A DNA stretch of 12,031 bases from an uncultured Lachnospiraceae bacterium. Lineage in GTDB: Bacteria; Bacillota; Clostridia; Lachnospirales; Lachnospiraceae. Numbering within the stretch: the stretch's first letter is position 1; each line of letters begins with the position of its first letter. Below are positions 1 to 7,214 of the stretch, piece by piece. The notes under the pieces were generated by a model that did not search any database, had not been told where the DNA came from, and was given only the letters and a program-made list of their open reading frames with translations. The translations under genes were made by a program, and so were the position numbers. The DNA is taken from assembly GCA_910577445.1 (NCBI GenBank), contig CAJTMZ010000119.1, positions 1-12,031 on the forward strand, read 5' to 3'.

Positions 1-663
1 GCCCATGCCCCGGACGGTTAAAAGCATCCGGGGCTCGCCCGGATCATCCTCAACCTTCATTCTCAGCCTGCGCATATAGACGGTAAGGGAACCGCTGTCG
101 ATAAAGCTGCCTTCGCAGTCCCACAGCTTATCCAGTATCCGCTCTTTGGTAAGAACCCTGTTGGGATTTTGCATAAAAAGGCACAGAAGCTTATATTCCG
201 CCGCTGTCAAATCCAAAAGCGCCCCGTTTTTGAAAGCCTGTCCCTGCAGTAAAAGCACCCGGATTCCGTTTGAGAACAGCTCCGTGTCCGCCGCCCCGAA
301 ATCCTTTGCCCGCCGCAGCAAAGCGTTGATTCTCGACTCTAAAACGCCCAGCTTAAAGGGCTTTGTGATATAATCGTCGCCGCCTATATCCAGTCCCATA
401 ACAATGTTCACTTCCTCGTCGGAAGCCGTGAGAAAAATAATCGGCACTTTGGAAACCTGCCGGACTTTCCGGCAAAACGAAAAGCCGGAACCGTCGGGAA
501 GCGACACGTCCAGAACCAGCAAATCGTATTTTCCCTCTTCCCATATATCCTCCGCCTCTTTAAGCGTCCTTACAACGTCCAGTGAAAATCCCCGCTTTTT
601 GAAAGCAAAGGAAAGTCCGTTCACCAGACTGAAATCATCTTCCAGAAGTAATATACTGCTCAT
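1..663 (-). CDS. OmpR/PhoB-family response regulator, C-terminus cut by the window edge
   Basis: This is a DNA-binding response regulator of a two-component system. The 221 visible residues begin MSSILLLEDD. The receiver domain has the acidic pair D9/D10, the phospho-acceptor D52 in LLVLDVSLPDGSG, T79 in IIFLTAS and K101 in DDYITKPF. The C-terminal half is a winged helix: LTAAEYKLLCLF, then LTKERILDKLWD, then SGSLTVYMRRLRMKVEDDP and LLTVRGMG. Family members usually continue with a Tyr and a few more residues, so only a handful are missing beyond position 1. AGAGG lies 8 nt before the ATG at 663. The partner histidine kinase, if present, would lie downstream outside the window. The family assignment is secure; the signal and targets are unknown. 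The neighbouring transporters suggest antibiotic or envelope stress sensing, but that is inference. Confidence 0.95.
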   Translation of the reverse strand, partial: MSSILLLEDDFSLVNGLSFAFKKRGFSLDVVRTLKEAEDIWEEGKYDLLVLDVSLPDGSGFSFCRKVRQVSKVPIIFLTASDEEVNIVMGLDIGGDDYITKPFKLGVLESRINALLRRAKDFGAADTELFSNGIRVLLLQGQAFKNGALLDLTAAEYKLLCLFMQNPNRVLTKERILDKLWDCEGSFIDSGSLTVYMRRLRMKVEDDPGEPRMLLTVRGMG

Positions 664-694
664 TTTTATTTCCTCTCCCGCTTTCGATGGGTAT

Positions 695-723
695 ATTATA
701 ATTCCTTTGCATATTATGCGCAA
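695..723 (-). promoter_or_regulatory. Candidate promoter of the response regulator
   Basis: On the minus strand a perfect TATAAT (700 to 695) is preceded, across a 17-bp spacer, by TTGCGC (723 to 718), a poor -35 match. The spacer and -35 contain a short palindrome, GCATA-A-TATGC, that could bind a dimeric regulator. It lies about 32 bp upstream of the ATG at 663. Read by eye only. Confidence 0.45.
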
Positions 724-743
724 GAACAGGCTCTTTCAATACT

Positions 744-795
744 AAAAAAGCGGGTAAACCCGGACAGAAGGTATAAGCAAACCGGATTTACCCGC
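744..795 (-). terminator. Rho-independent terminator of the first MATE gene
   Basis: Two 14-nt arms (782-795 and 750-763) pair with one mismatch around an 18-nt loop. On the minus strand the hairpin is followed directly by six T (749 to 744). It lies 15 bp past the MATE stop codon at 810 and separates that gene from the response regulator. Confidence 0.85.
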
Positions 796-809
796 ATTGG
801 CGGCAATTC

Positions 810-2165
810 TTATAAAGTTGTCAAATCTTTTACCCAGATATATTTTTTATAGTGGCGGTACACTGCCGGCAGTTTAATAATTTCATCCAGGTTCAGCACA
901 AAGTACACTGCCGGAACCGGCCACTTAAGTATAAAGGCAGCGAGGCAGCCAAGCGGTATGACAATCACCCAAAGGGTAATGGCATCGCACAATAATCCGA
1001 ACCTGGAATCGCCGCCCGCGCAGAAAATCCCTCCGATTGTGGTGCTGTTGACGGATTTTCCCACCAGGTAACCGGAACACATTATCAGCATCCATTTCAG
1101 ATAATGCAGCGCTTCTGCCGAGAGGGAGGAAAAACGCAAAATCAAGGGCGATATGGCGAGAATGAAAAGCCCTGATATGATTCCGCTTATGACGCTGATT
1201 TTGCAAAGCCGTCCCCCGTATTCTCTGGCAAGCGCCTCTCTTCCCGCCCCCAGCTCGTTTCCCACAATAATTCCGCCGCCGCTCCCCACGCCAAGACAGA
1301 AGCAGACCACCAGGTTTTTCACGATGTTGGCGATGGAATTTGCCGCCACCGCGTCGCTTCCCATATGCCCCATGATGACGGAATACATGGTAAAGCCGCA
1401 GCCCCATACCAGCTCGTTGCCAAGCACCGGCAGGGTATATTTCCAGAACGTGTTTTCCAGTTCTCTGTCCCTTAAAAGGACATACTTTCCGCGCAGCCTG
1501 ACGCGCCCTTCCCGAAGGGAAAAAGCCACGGCCCACAAAAGCTCGGCTCCTCTTGCCGTCACGGTAGCCAGCGCCGCTCCCGTTATTCCCATGGCAGGCA
1601 TTTTGAAAAGTCCGAAAATGAAAACGGCATTCAGCAGTATGTTCAGCACCACCGCGAAAGAGCTGATAAGCGTGCTTTTTCCGGCATGGCCGGTGTTTTT
1701 CATAATGCAGAGATAAATCTGCGAAGCGCCGCAGAAAAGGCAGGAAATCCCGACTGCCCGAAGATAATCCGCACCGGGAGAAATCAGTCTTTCATCGGGC
1801 GTAAAAATTCTCATAAGGCTCTCCGGGAAAAGCTCTGAGCCGGCAAAAAACACCGCCGATATTATCAATGAAAAACGGAGTACAAAAGCCAGTATCCGCT
1901 CGACGGTATCCTTATCCTTCTTTCCCCAGTACTGCGCCGCAAACATGCTGGCCCCGATGGTAAGCGCCGCCAGAAACAGGTTAAACACGAACATGACCTG
2001 TCCCGCCAGAGAAACTGCGGACAAAGCGTCCTGGCTCAGACTCCCCAGCATCACCGCGTCCGAAGCGCCCACCAGCGAGAGCATAAACTGCTGAAAGGCA
2101 ATGGGAAATACAAGACCTGACAGCCTGCCGTAAAATTCGTCTTTCCTTTTACCGTTATCTTTCAT
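810..2165 (-). CDS. MATE-family multidrug/cation antiporter
   Basis: This is an integral membrane exporter of the MATE family (12 helices in two bundles), which typically expels cationic drugs or metabolites in exchange for Na+ or H+. The chosen start gives 451 residues, normal for the family. The frame is open back to a TTG at 2228, but the ATG at 2165 (MKDNGKRKDEFYGRL) has AGGGAGG just upstream and an extended -10 lies between the two, so 2165 is preferred. Family-like stretches include FPIAFQQFMLSLVGASDAVM in helix 1, GASMFAAQYWGKKD after helix 2, and the C-terminal LDEIIKLPAVYRHYKKYIWV. It is divergent from an AraC gene, which probably regulates it. It is terminated by the hairpin at 744-795. 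The substrate cannot be told from sequence. Confidence 0.93.
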   Translation of the reverse strand: MKDNGKRKDEFYGRLSGLVFPIAFQQFMLSLVGASDAVMLGSLSQDALSAVSLAGQVMFVFNLFLAALTIGASMFAAQYWGKKDKDTVERILAFVLRFSLIISAVFFAGSELFPESLMRIFTPDERLISPGADYLRAVGISCLFCGASQIYLCIMKNTGHAGKSTLISSFAVVLNILLNAVFIFGLFKMPAMGITGAALATVTARGAELLWAVAFSLREGRVRLRGKYVLLRDRELENTFWKYTLPVLGNELVWGCGFTMYSVIMGHMGSDAVAANSIANIVKNLVVCFCLGVGSGGGIIVGNELGAGREALAREYGGRLCKISVISGIISGLFILAISPLILRFSSLSAEALHYLKWMLIMCSGYLVGKSVNSTTIGGIFCAGGDSRFGLLCDAITLWVIVIPLGCLAAFILKWPVPAVYFVLNLDEIIKLPAVYRHYKKYIWVKDLTTL

Positions 2166-2204
2166 TTCAGCCTCCCTGACCCTTTCTTTCTGTTTTCCTT
2201 GAAT

Positions 2205-2213
2205 ATCATAGCA
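2205..2213 (-). promoter_or_regulatory. Candidate extended -10 promoter of the first MATE gene
   Basis: On the minus strand TGC-TATGAT (2213 to 2205) forms an extended -10 with one mismatch to TATAAT and no good -35. Transcription would start near 2198, leaving a leader of about 33 nt before the ATG at 2165. It is the mirror image, 8 of 9 bases, of the AraC gene's -10 at 2242-2250. Confidence 0.45.
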
Positions 2214-2221
2214 TCCCCCTG

Positions 2222-2250
2222 TTTCCAATGCTTCCGTTATCTGCTATAAT
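2222..2250 (+). promoter_or_regulatory. Candidate promoter of the AraC regulator
   Basis: TTTCCA (2222-2227), a 17-bp spacer and a perfect TATAAT (2245-2250) preceded by TG at -14/-15. The predicted start near 2257 gives a short leader carrying AGGAGG (2271-2276), 5 nt before the ATG at 2282. Confidence 0.65.
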
Positions 2251-2281
2251 TATATAACAATCTTCCACAAAGGAGGTCTTT

Positions 2282-3142
2282 ATGGAATTTTCAATCAACA
2301 GCGATTTATCCGAAAATGTCGCCTACAATCACCCTTTGTTCCCGGCCTATGTCAAAAAAGGGCTGCTTTCCACTTATCCGAATTATTCCGCTGTCAGCCA
2401 CTGGCACGACGACCTGGAAATGAACATTCTGATAAAAGGCTCTATGGATTTCAATGTAAACGGCGAAATCGTCAAACTGAAAAGAGGGATTCTGATAAAC
2501 GGCAGACAGCTTCATTTCGGCTTTTCCAAAAGCAGGCAGGAATGCGAATTTTTGTGCATACTGCTCCACCCCGGTCTTTTATGCGCCAACGACTGGTTCC
2601 GTTCCCGGTATGTCGTGCCGTTTTTGACACAAAAAATGCCCCCTTACCTGATTCTTTCCGACGAAGTTCCCTGGCAGTGCGACATTACAAAGACCGCGTC
2701 AACGCTTTTTACCGGAAAGGAATGCGAGTTGTCGCCTTTTTCGGCCCAGGAAAGCTTTTTCAGAATTTTTGAACTGCTCTATCAGAACCTTTCCGGCGAA
2801 GCGGTTCCCGCGGATAACGAGCAACTGGAATGTATGCGGAAAATGATAGGGTTCATTCAGAAAAATTACTGCGATTCCATTTCCCTTGAGCAGATTGCCC
2901 GCGCCGGCGAATGCTGCAAGAGCAAATGTTCCAGCCTTTTCAAAAGCCACTTATCCCAGTCTCCCAATCAATACCTGATTGCCTACCGGCTTAATAAAAG
3001 CATTGACCTGTTGCTGGGCACCACGCAGACCGTCACGGAAATCGCCTTTGCTTCCGGTTTCCGGGGAAGCAGCTATTACTGCGAGGCTTTTCGCAGGCAT
3101 TTCGGACTAAGTCCCAGGGAATACAGAAAATTAAAAAAATAA
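2282..3142 (+). CDS. AraC/XylS-family transcriptional regulator
   Basis: A 286-residue regulator with an N-terminal cupin-like sensing domain (about residues 15-100; HWHDDLEMNILIKG at 40-53) and a C-terminal double helix-turn-helix domain (about 187-285). The second HTH shows the family signature VTEIAFASGFRGSSYYCEAF followed by FRRHFGLSPREYRK. The first recognition region has an unusual cysteine cluster, GECCKSKCSSLF (209-220). I have the impression of similar cysteines in related clostridial regulators, but cannot confirm it here. The gene has its own promoter and a strong AGGAGG. It is divergent from the MATE exporter, the usual arrangement for a local activator and its target. The ligand is unknown. 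A weak 7-bp A/T hairpin overlaps its stop codon, so read-through into the sigma gene 58 bp downstream is possible. Confidence 0.93.
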   Translation: MEFSINSDLSENVAYNHPLFPAYVKKGLLSTYPNYSAVSHWHDDLEMNILIKGSMDFNVNGEIVKLKRGILINGRQLHFGFSKSRQECEFLCILLHPGLLCANDWFRSRYVVPFLTQKMPPYLILSDEVPWQCDITKTASTLFTGKECELSPFSAQESFFRIFELLYQNLSGEAVPADNEQLECMRKMIGFIQKNYCDSISLEQIARAGECCKSKCSSLFKSHLSQSPNQYLIAYRLNKSIDLLLGTTQTVTEIAFASGFRGSSYYCEAFRRHFGLSPREYRKLKK

Positions 3143-3200
3143 TTTTTTTCTGTCACACGGACAGGGAGGGATTGTCTAATAAAACAGGAGGTAAATTTTT

Positions 3201-4049
3201 ATGAACAAGACAAATGAAGAGTTACAGGCTTTGGTTAAAAAGGCCACAGCCGGGGACAAAAATGCCCTCGAGACGCTTATTGCGGGCGTACAGGACATTG
3301 TATTCAATTTATCCCTGCGGATGCTCGGCACCTTTGCCGACGCGGAAGACGCCACCCAGGATATTTTACTGAAAATGATTACCCATCTTTCAACGTTCAG
3401 AGGCGACAGCTCCTTTACAACATGGGTCTTTCGCATTGCGGTCAATCATCTGAAAAATTACCAAAAGCATATGTTCGCCCGCTATCCGCTCAGTTTTGAA
3501 TACTACGGAGACGATATCGAAAACGCGAAAATACAGGATGTGCCGGATTTGACGCAGAATGTGGAAAGAGAGATTCTGGCGGAAGAGTTGAAAATGTCCT
3601 GCACCAACGTGATGCTGCAATGTCTCGACGCGGAAAGCAGATGCATTTTTATACTGGGCACAATGTTTCAGATTGACAGCCGCATTGCGGGAGACATTCT
3701 GGAAATGACCCCGGAAGCCTATCGCCAGCGGCTTTCCCGCATACGCAGAAAAATGGCGGATTTTCTCGGAACCTATTGCGGAGAATACGGACGCGGCAGG
3801 TGTAAGTGCAAAGACAGGGTAAACTATGCCATACAAAACCACAGAATTAACCCAATGTGCCTTGATTATGTATCAGCCTCGGAAATCCCCCTTCAGACTA
3901 TGATGGACGTGAAAAATGCCATGGAAGATATCGACGGCTTATCACAGGACTTTTCCTTCTGCCGGCCCTATCAGTCTCCCGAACGCACCAAACGCCTGAT
4001 ACGGGAGTTTTTAGCTTCCACACAGCTTTCCATCATACAAAATTCGTAA
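3201..4049 (+). CDS. ECF-type sigma-70 family RNA polymerase sigma factor with C-terminal cysteine extension
   Basis: A 282-residue protein, longer than the usual 170-200 for ECF sigma factors. Region 2 occupies about residues 15-95 (DIVFNLSLRMLGTFADAEDA, then TFRGDSSFTTWVFRIAVNHL), which binds core polymerase and the -10. Region 4 is about 130-190 (SRCIFILGTMFQIDSRIAGD, PEAYRQRLSRIRRKM) and reads the -35. After it come about 90 extra residues with C193, C201, C203 and C220 (C-x7-C-x-C), which could bind zinc or sense redox state. No separate anti-sigma gene is adjacent. AGGAGG (3186-3191) lies 9 nt before the ATG. DUF2461 follows by 15 bp, so the two are probably cotranscribed. Which genes it controls is not visible. 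Confidence 0.9.
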   Translation: MNKTNEELQALVKKATAGDKNALETLIAGVQDIVFNLSLRMLGTFADAEDATQDILLKMITHLSTFRGDSSFTTWVFRIAVNHLKNYQKHMFARYPLSFEYYGDDIENAKIQDVPDLTQNVEREILAEELKMSCTNVMLQCLDAESRCIFILGTMFQIDSRIAGDILEMTPEAYRQRLSRIRRKMADFLGTYCGEYGRGRCKCKDRVNYAIQNHRINPMCLDYVSASEIPLQTMMDVKNAMEDIDGLSQDFSFCRPYQSPERTKRLIREFLASTQLSIIQNS

Positions 4050-4064
4050 AGGAGAAAACGGTTT

Positions 4065-4748
4065 ATGAATACACAGTTAATCATTGATTATTTATCGGCT
4101 CTTGAAAAGAATAACAACCGGGAATGGTATCATGCAAACAAGGACGGCTTTAAGAAAGCAAACGCCGAATTTGAAGAATTGTTACAGGCACTGATACTGG
4201 AAATCGGCAAATTCGACGGCAGTATTCTTCATAACAATCCGAAAGACCTCACGTTTAAGATTGTAAGGGATACCCGCTTCAGCCATGACAAATCGCCCTA
4301 TAATCCCGCTTTCCGCGCCCATATTTCCGCCGGGGGCAAACTGCCTGTTCCCGTCGGATACTATCTTATGATAAAGCCCGGCGGACATTCCTTTTTAGGC
4401 GGCGGCCTGTTTGCAGATATGTTTAAGGACGCGACCGCCATGGTACGGGATTACATTGTGAAAAACGGAAAAGAATGGGAAACGATTATACAGGATGAGG
4501 CATTCAAAAAATATTTTACCGTACAGGGCGCCTCGTTAAAAAATGTCCCGGCGGGATACGATAAAGACCATCCTCAGGCGGAATATCTGAAATTGAAAAG
4601 CTGGTATCTGGAATACCCGCTAAGTGATGATGAAGTGGCGGACGCGGAGCTGTTTCTTGCTAAGGCCGCACAGCTTTTTAAGGCCATGAAGCCCTTTAAC
4701 GACTATTTAAACAAAGCCCTCGTGGATTTTCAGATGCCGGCAAGGTAA
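4065..4748 (+). CDS. DUF2461 (TIGR02453-type) family protein
   Basis: A 227-residue soluble protein matching the DUF2461 family over its whole length. Recognisable stretches are the N-terminal LEKNNNREWYHANKDGFKKA, KIVRDTRFSHDKSPYNPAFR in the first half, the GYYLMIKPGGHSFLGGGLFA core and LKSWYLEYPLSDDE near the end. No biochemical function is established that I can cite; the conserved charged and aromatic residues (RDTRFSxDKSPY) suggest a ligand pocket. AAAGGAG at 4048-4054 overlaps the upstream sigma stop codon, giving tight translational linkage with the sigma gene. It is followed by a terminator. There are no signal peptide or membrane segments. Confidence 0.9.
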   Translation: MNTQLIIDYLSALEKNNNREWYHANKDGFKKANAEFEELLQALILEIGKFDGSILHNNPKDLTFKIVRDTRFSHDKSPYNPAFRAHISAGGKLPVPVGYYLMIKPGGHSFLGGGLFADMFKDATAMVRDYIVKNGKEWETIIQDEAFKKYFTVQGASLKNVPAGYDKDHPQAEYLKLKSWYLEYPLSDDEVADAELFLAKAAQLFKAMKPFNDYLNKALVDFQMPAR

Positions 4749-4777
4749 CGGGCTCTTTCCACCGCCCGTTCCCTTTT
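4747..4777 (+). terminator. Probable terminator after DUF2461
   Basis: AACGGGC (4747-4753) pairs with GCCCGTT (4764-4770) around a 10-nt loop, followed by CCC and TTTT (4774-4777). The left arm overlaps the DUF2461 stop codon. The T run is short, so efficiency is uncertain. On the other strand the same hairpin has no T run. Confidence 0.6.
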
Positions 4778-4786
4778 ATACGGCTG

Positions 4787-4838
4787 CTTTTTTGCTTTCC
4801 CGTTTTCCTTTACGGGATTACTTTTTTGCTTTCCCGTT
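4787..4838. repeat. 18-bp direct repeat at the 3' end of the second MATE gene
   Basis: The same 18 bases occur at 4787-4804 and 4821-4838, 34 bp apart. The inner copy encodes the last residues (NGKAKK) of the MATE protein; the other lies just past its stop. It looks like a small partial tandem duplication across the gene end. Confidence 0.8.
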
Positions 4839-6185
4839 CAGCTCGGGCATTATCATAAGCAACATGGCTATAAAGCACGCGCTGCCGCCAAGAAAATTGG
4901 AAATGGGCTCGGCAGCAAACACGCCGTTTGCCCCCAGGTTTCCCACATAAGGCAGAAAAAACGTCAGCGGAACCACAATCACCACCTTGCGCAGCAGGGA
5001 AAAGAAAATCGCCTGCTTCTTTTTGTTGAGGGACTTAAACACCGTCTGTCCGCTGTACTGCAGGGCCTGAAAAATAAATGCGAAGAAGTAAATGTGCAGC
5101 GCCGGAACCGCAACGGCTAAAAGGGAAGGGTCCCTGTTAAAAATGCCGATAAACATTTCCGGCGCGAGCAAAATGAGTATCCAGGTTGCGCCGGTGTAAA
5201 TAAGCGCCGTCAGGGTGACGAAACGGATTGCCTTTTTCACATTGTCATATCTTTTTGCGCCATAGTTATAGCTCAGGATAGGGGATGCGCCGTCGGCAAT
5301 GGCCAGAACCGGCGTATCCAGTATCTGGCGCACCGAATTGATGATGGTCATGGTGGAAATGCAGACATCCCCGCCAAAGGCCCCCAGCATCCTGTTGCAG
5401 GCAATCTGCACCAGACTGTTGGTACACTGCATGACAAAGCTCGCGCTCCCCAGTCCCACAATATCCAGAACGCGTCTTTTTTCAAGGGAGGGCGCCTCCC
5501 GTAGCCGGATGCGAAGCTCCGCCCTTTTTCCCGTCAGAAACCGCACCACAAAAACAGCGGACAGAATCTGAGAGCAAATCGTGGCAAGCGCCGCTCCCTG
5601 CACGCCGAGATGAAAAACAAAAATAAAAACGGGGTCAAGCACAATGTTGGTGACGGCTCCAAGAAAAATGGTGGTCATGCCCACGCTCGCAAAGCCCTGG
5701 GAGTTGATAAAGGGATTCATCCCCAGCGCCACCATGGAAAATACGGTTCCCAACAGATAAATGCGCATATAAGGCATGGCGTAGGGAAGGGACGCGTCGG
5801 AAGCGCCGAATAAAATAAGAACCGGACGGCAGAAAATGCTGCCTAAAACCGTCAAAACCACCCCCGTAATCACAAGCAGATAAAAGGATGTGTTCATAAT
5901 CCGTCCCGCTTCCTCCCGGTTTCCTCTCCCTCTCTCAATAGAGCAAAGCGGCGCGCCGCCCGCCCCGTACAGATTGGTAAAGGCCGTAATCAGCGAAATA
6001 AACGGAAAGCACAGCCCCACTCCCCCCAGCGCCAGAAGTCCTTCTCCCGGAATCCTTCCTATATAAATCCTGTCAACAATGTTGTACATTAAGTTCAGTA
6101 TCTGCGCCACCAGCATGGGCGCAGCCACCCGGATAATGTTCTGTGTAACGCTGCCCTTTGAAAAATCAACCTGTTTTGCATGCAT
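4818..6185 (-). CDS. MATE-family efflux transporter (second copy)
   Basis: A 455-residue MATE exporter of a different subgroup from the one at 810-2165; the two are not obviously close duplicates. The N-terminus FSKGSVTQNIIRVAAPMLVA and the following LMYNIVDRIYIGRIPGEG are typical of firmicute MepA/NorM-like pumps, as are GASDASLPYAMPYMRIYLLG and NPFINSQGFASVGM. The length fits a 12-helix transporter. The ATG at 6185 has AAAGGA 12 nt upstream, a longer gap than ideal; no better start was seen. It is 109 bp downstream of the ABC operon on the same strand and could be read from it or from its own promoter (6227-6255). It is convergent with DUF2461. The substrate is unknown. Confidence 0.92.
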   Translation of the reverse strand: MHAKQVDFSKGSVTQNIIRVAAPMLVAQILNLMYNIVDRIYIGRIPGEGLLALGGVGLCFPFISLITAFTNLYGAGGAPLCSIERGRGNREEAGRIMNTSFYLLVITGVVLTVLGSIFCRPVLILFGASDASLPYAMPYMRIYLLGTVFSMVALGMNPFINSQGFASVGMTTIFLGAVTNIVLDPVFIFVFHLGVQGAALATICSQILSAVFVVRFLTGKRAELRIRLREAPSLEKRRVLDIVGLGSASFVMQCTNSLVQIACNRMLGAFGGDVCISTMTIINSVRQILDTPVLAIADGASPILSYNYGAKRYDNVKKAIRFVTLTALIYTGATWILILLAPEMFIGIFNRDPSLLAVAVPALHIYFFAFIFQALQYSGQTVFKSLNKKKQAIFFSLLRKVVIVVPLTFFLPYVGNLGANGVFAAEPISNFLGGSACFIAMLLMIMPELNGKAKK

Positions 6186-6226
6186 TCTTTCAAACTGTCC
6201 TTTCTCACGCGGCTTTTTGTTTTTTT

Positions 6227-6261
6227 ATCTTATCACGGATTGGTTTTGAGCTCAACCAATC
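6227..6261 (-). promoter_or_regulatory. Candidate promoter with overlapping operator-like inverted repeat before the second MATE
   Basis: Minus strand TTGAGC (6255 to 6250), 17-bp spacer, TAAGAT (6232 to 6227). Each box matches 4 of 6 consensus bases. Two perfect 8-bp arms, GATTGGTT (6238-6245) and AACCAATC (6254-6261), flank an 8-bp centre that holds most of the -35. The inverted repeat has no T run on either side, so it fits an operator better than a terminator. Confidence 0.4.
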
Positions 6262-6294
6262 TGCCGCCAAATCCTTTCAATCCGGCAGTTTTTC

Positions 6295-7214
6295 TCACAG
6301 ATTCCTGCATCTGCGGTTTCCGCTCCGGCGCAGATAATTGCCGATATCCGTTATGCACACAAGAGTCACGATTAAAAACAGCCCCGGAATCAGTATCATC
6401 CACCAGGAACCTGTCAGCAGCGCCTTTTCCGCCAGAGAAAGCATACTTCCCCAGGTAATCACCTCAACGGGAAGCCCGATTCCCATAAAACTTAAGGTGG
6501 ATTCCGCCACGATTGCGCCTCTTACGTTCATCACCACCATAAACATGACAGACGCCATAAAGTTCGGCGCAAGGTGCTTCCAAAGCACATAAAGAAAGCC
6601 GCCGCCCATGCATCCGGACGCAAGCACATACTCGCTGCTTCTTAATTGCCGCACCTCCGTCCGGACAACCTTCGCGATGCTCATCCATCCCGTCACCCCA
6701 ATCACAAGCGAAATACTAAACACGTTGGCCTTCCCCAAAAACGCCTGCAGAAAAATGACAAGGAGCAGGGACGGATACGGGCCGCTGCGTAAGATAGCAG
6801 AAAGGACGGAACGCTTAAGATAATCTCCGTAAGGCGCATGAGAAGCCCGTCAAGCCATGCCGGCGCGCTGCCGCTTACCGCTCCGAAGATAATGGCAATC
6901 AGTGTGGAAATCACGGTGGACGAAAGGCCGATAAACAGGGAAATCCTCCCCCCGTACCAAATCATGGAAAAAATGTCCCGCCCCATGGTATCCGTTCCGA
7001 AAAGAAATTCCCCATCCGGCGGCGTACTGTAATGCTGCAAACCCAGACAGGCAGGGTCTTTCGTCATCAGCCACTCTGCGGCCAGAGCGCCCGCCGCAAT
7101 CATCCCCAGCAATATAAAGGAAATAACCGGCTTTCCTTTGTACCACTTTTCCTTTTGACAGGGCGGCGTATTTGACGCCTCCCTTATTCCCACAAGCTCA
7201 AATTCTCCCCTCAA
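6295..7214 (-). pseudogene. Frameshifted ABC importer permease, OppC/DppC/NikC type
   Basis: The inner-membrane permease partner of OppB, broken into two frames. Frame one starts at a TTG at 7214 (GGAGG 10 nt upstream, 4-nt overlap with the OppB gene) and gives 137 good residues, including GEFLFGTDTMGRDIFSMIWY and LTEIILSVPS, before drifting into unrelated sequence. Frame two resumes at about 6768 with LLLVIFLQAFLGKANV and runs to 6295, including the EAA cytoplasmic loop (SSEYVLASGCMGGGFLYVLW), the AESTLSFMGIGLP stretch and a normal C-terminus. Removing 35 bp between the TCCGTCC repeats joins the halves as SVPS-LLLVIF, exactly the expected family sequence, giving 294 residues, a normal length. 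Both halves otherwise look well preserved, so the damage is recent, reversible, or bypassed in translation. GTG at codon 8 is an alternative start. Confidence 0.85.
6769..6810 (-). repeat. 35-bp insertion bounded by 7-bp direct repeats, inside permease C
   Basis: On the coding strand TCCGTCC occurs at 6810-6804 and again at 6775-6769, 35 bp apart. One repeat copy plus the intervening bases is the extra segment. Since 35 is not a multiple of 3, it shifts the frame. A second short repeat, TATCTTA, occurs at 6822-6816 and 6796-6790, 26 bp apart. The insert could therefore be an imperfect tandem duplication with a 9-bp length change rather than foreign DNA. Confidence 0.8.

Noticed and set aside
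925..1536. 203-codon open frame opposite in phase to the MATE gene
   Set aside because: It is rich in Arg and Gly with no family resemblance and is wholly inside a clear MATE gene on the same strand.
2166..2228. TTG start extending the first MATE protein by 21 residues
   Set aside because: There is no ribosome binding site before the TTG, while AGGGAGG precedes the ATG at 2165, and an extended -10 lies between them.
3133..3149. A7/T7 hairpin at the end of the AraC gene as a terminator
   Set aside because: It is only A-U pairs with a 3-nt loop, too weak to call a terminator.
6261..6293. CTGCCG/CGGCAG hairpin followed by five T on the plus strand
   Set aside because: The loop is 16 nt, the stem only 6 bp, and no plus-strand gene ends nearby; on the minus strand it has no T run, so it is not a convincing end for the importer operon.
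6295..6738. The second half of permease C as an independent small permease gene
   Set aside because: Its only start is a TTG without a ribosome binding site, and it matches the middle and end of the same family whose beginning is the frame upstream.
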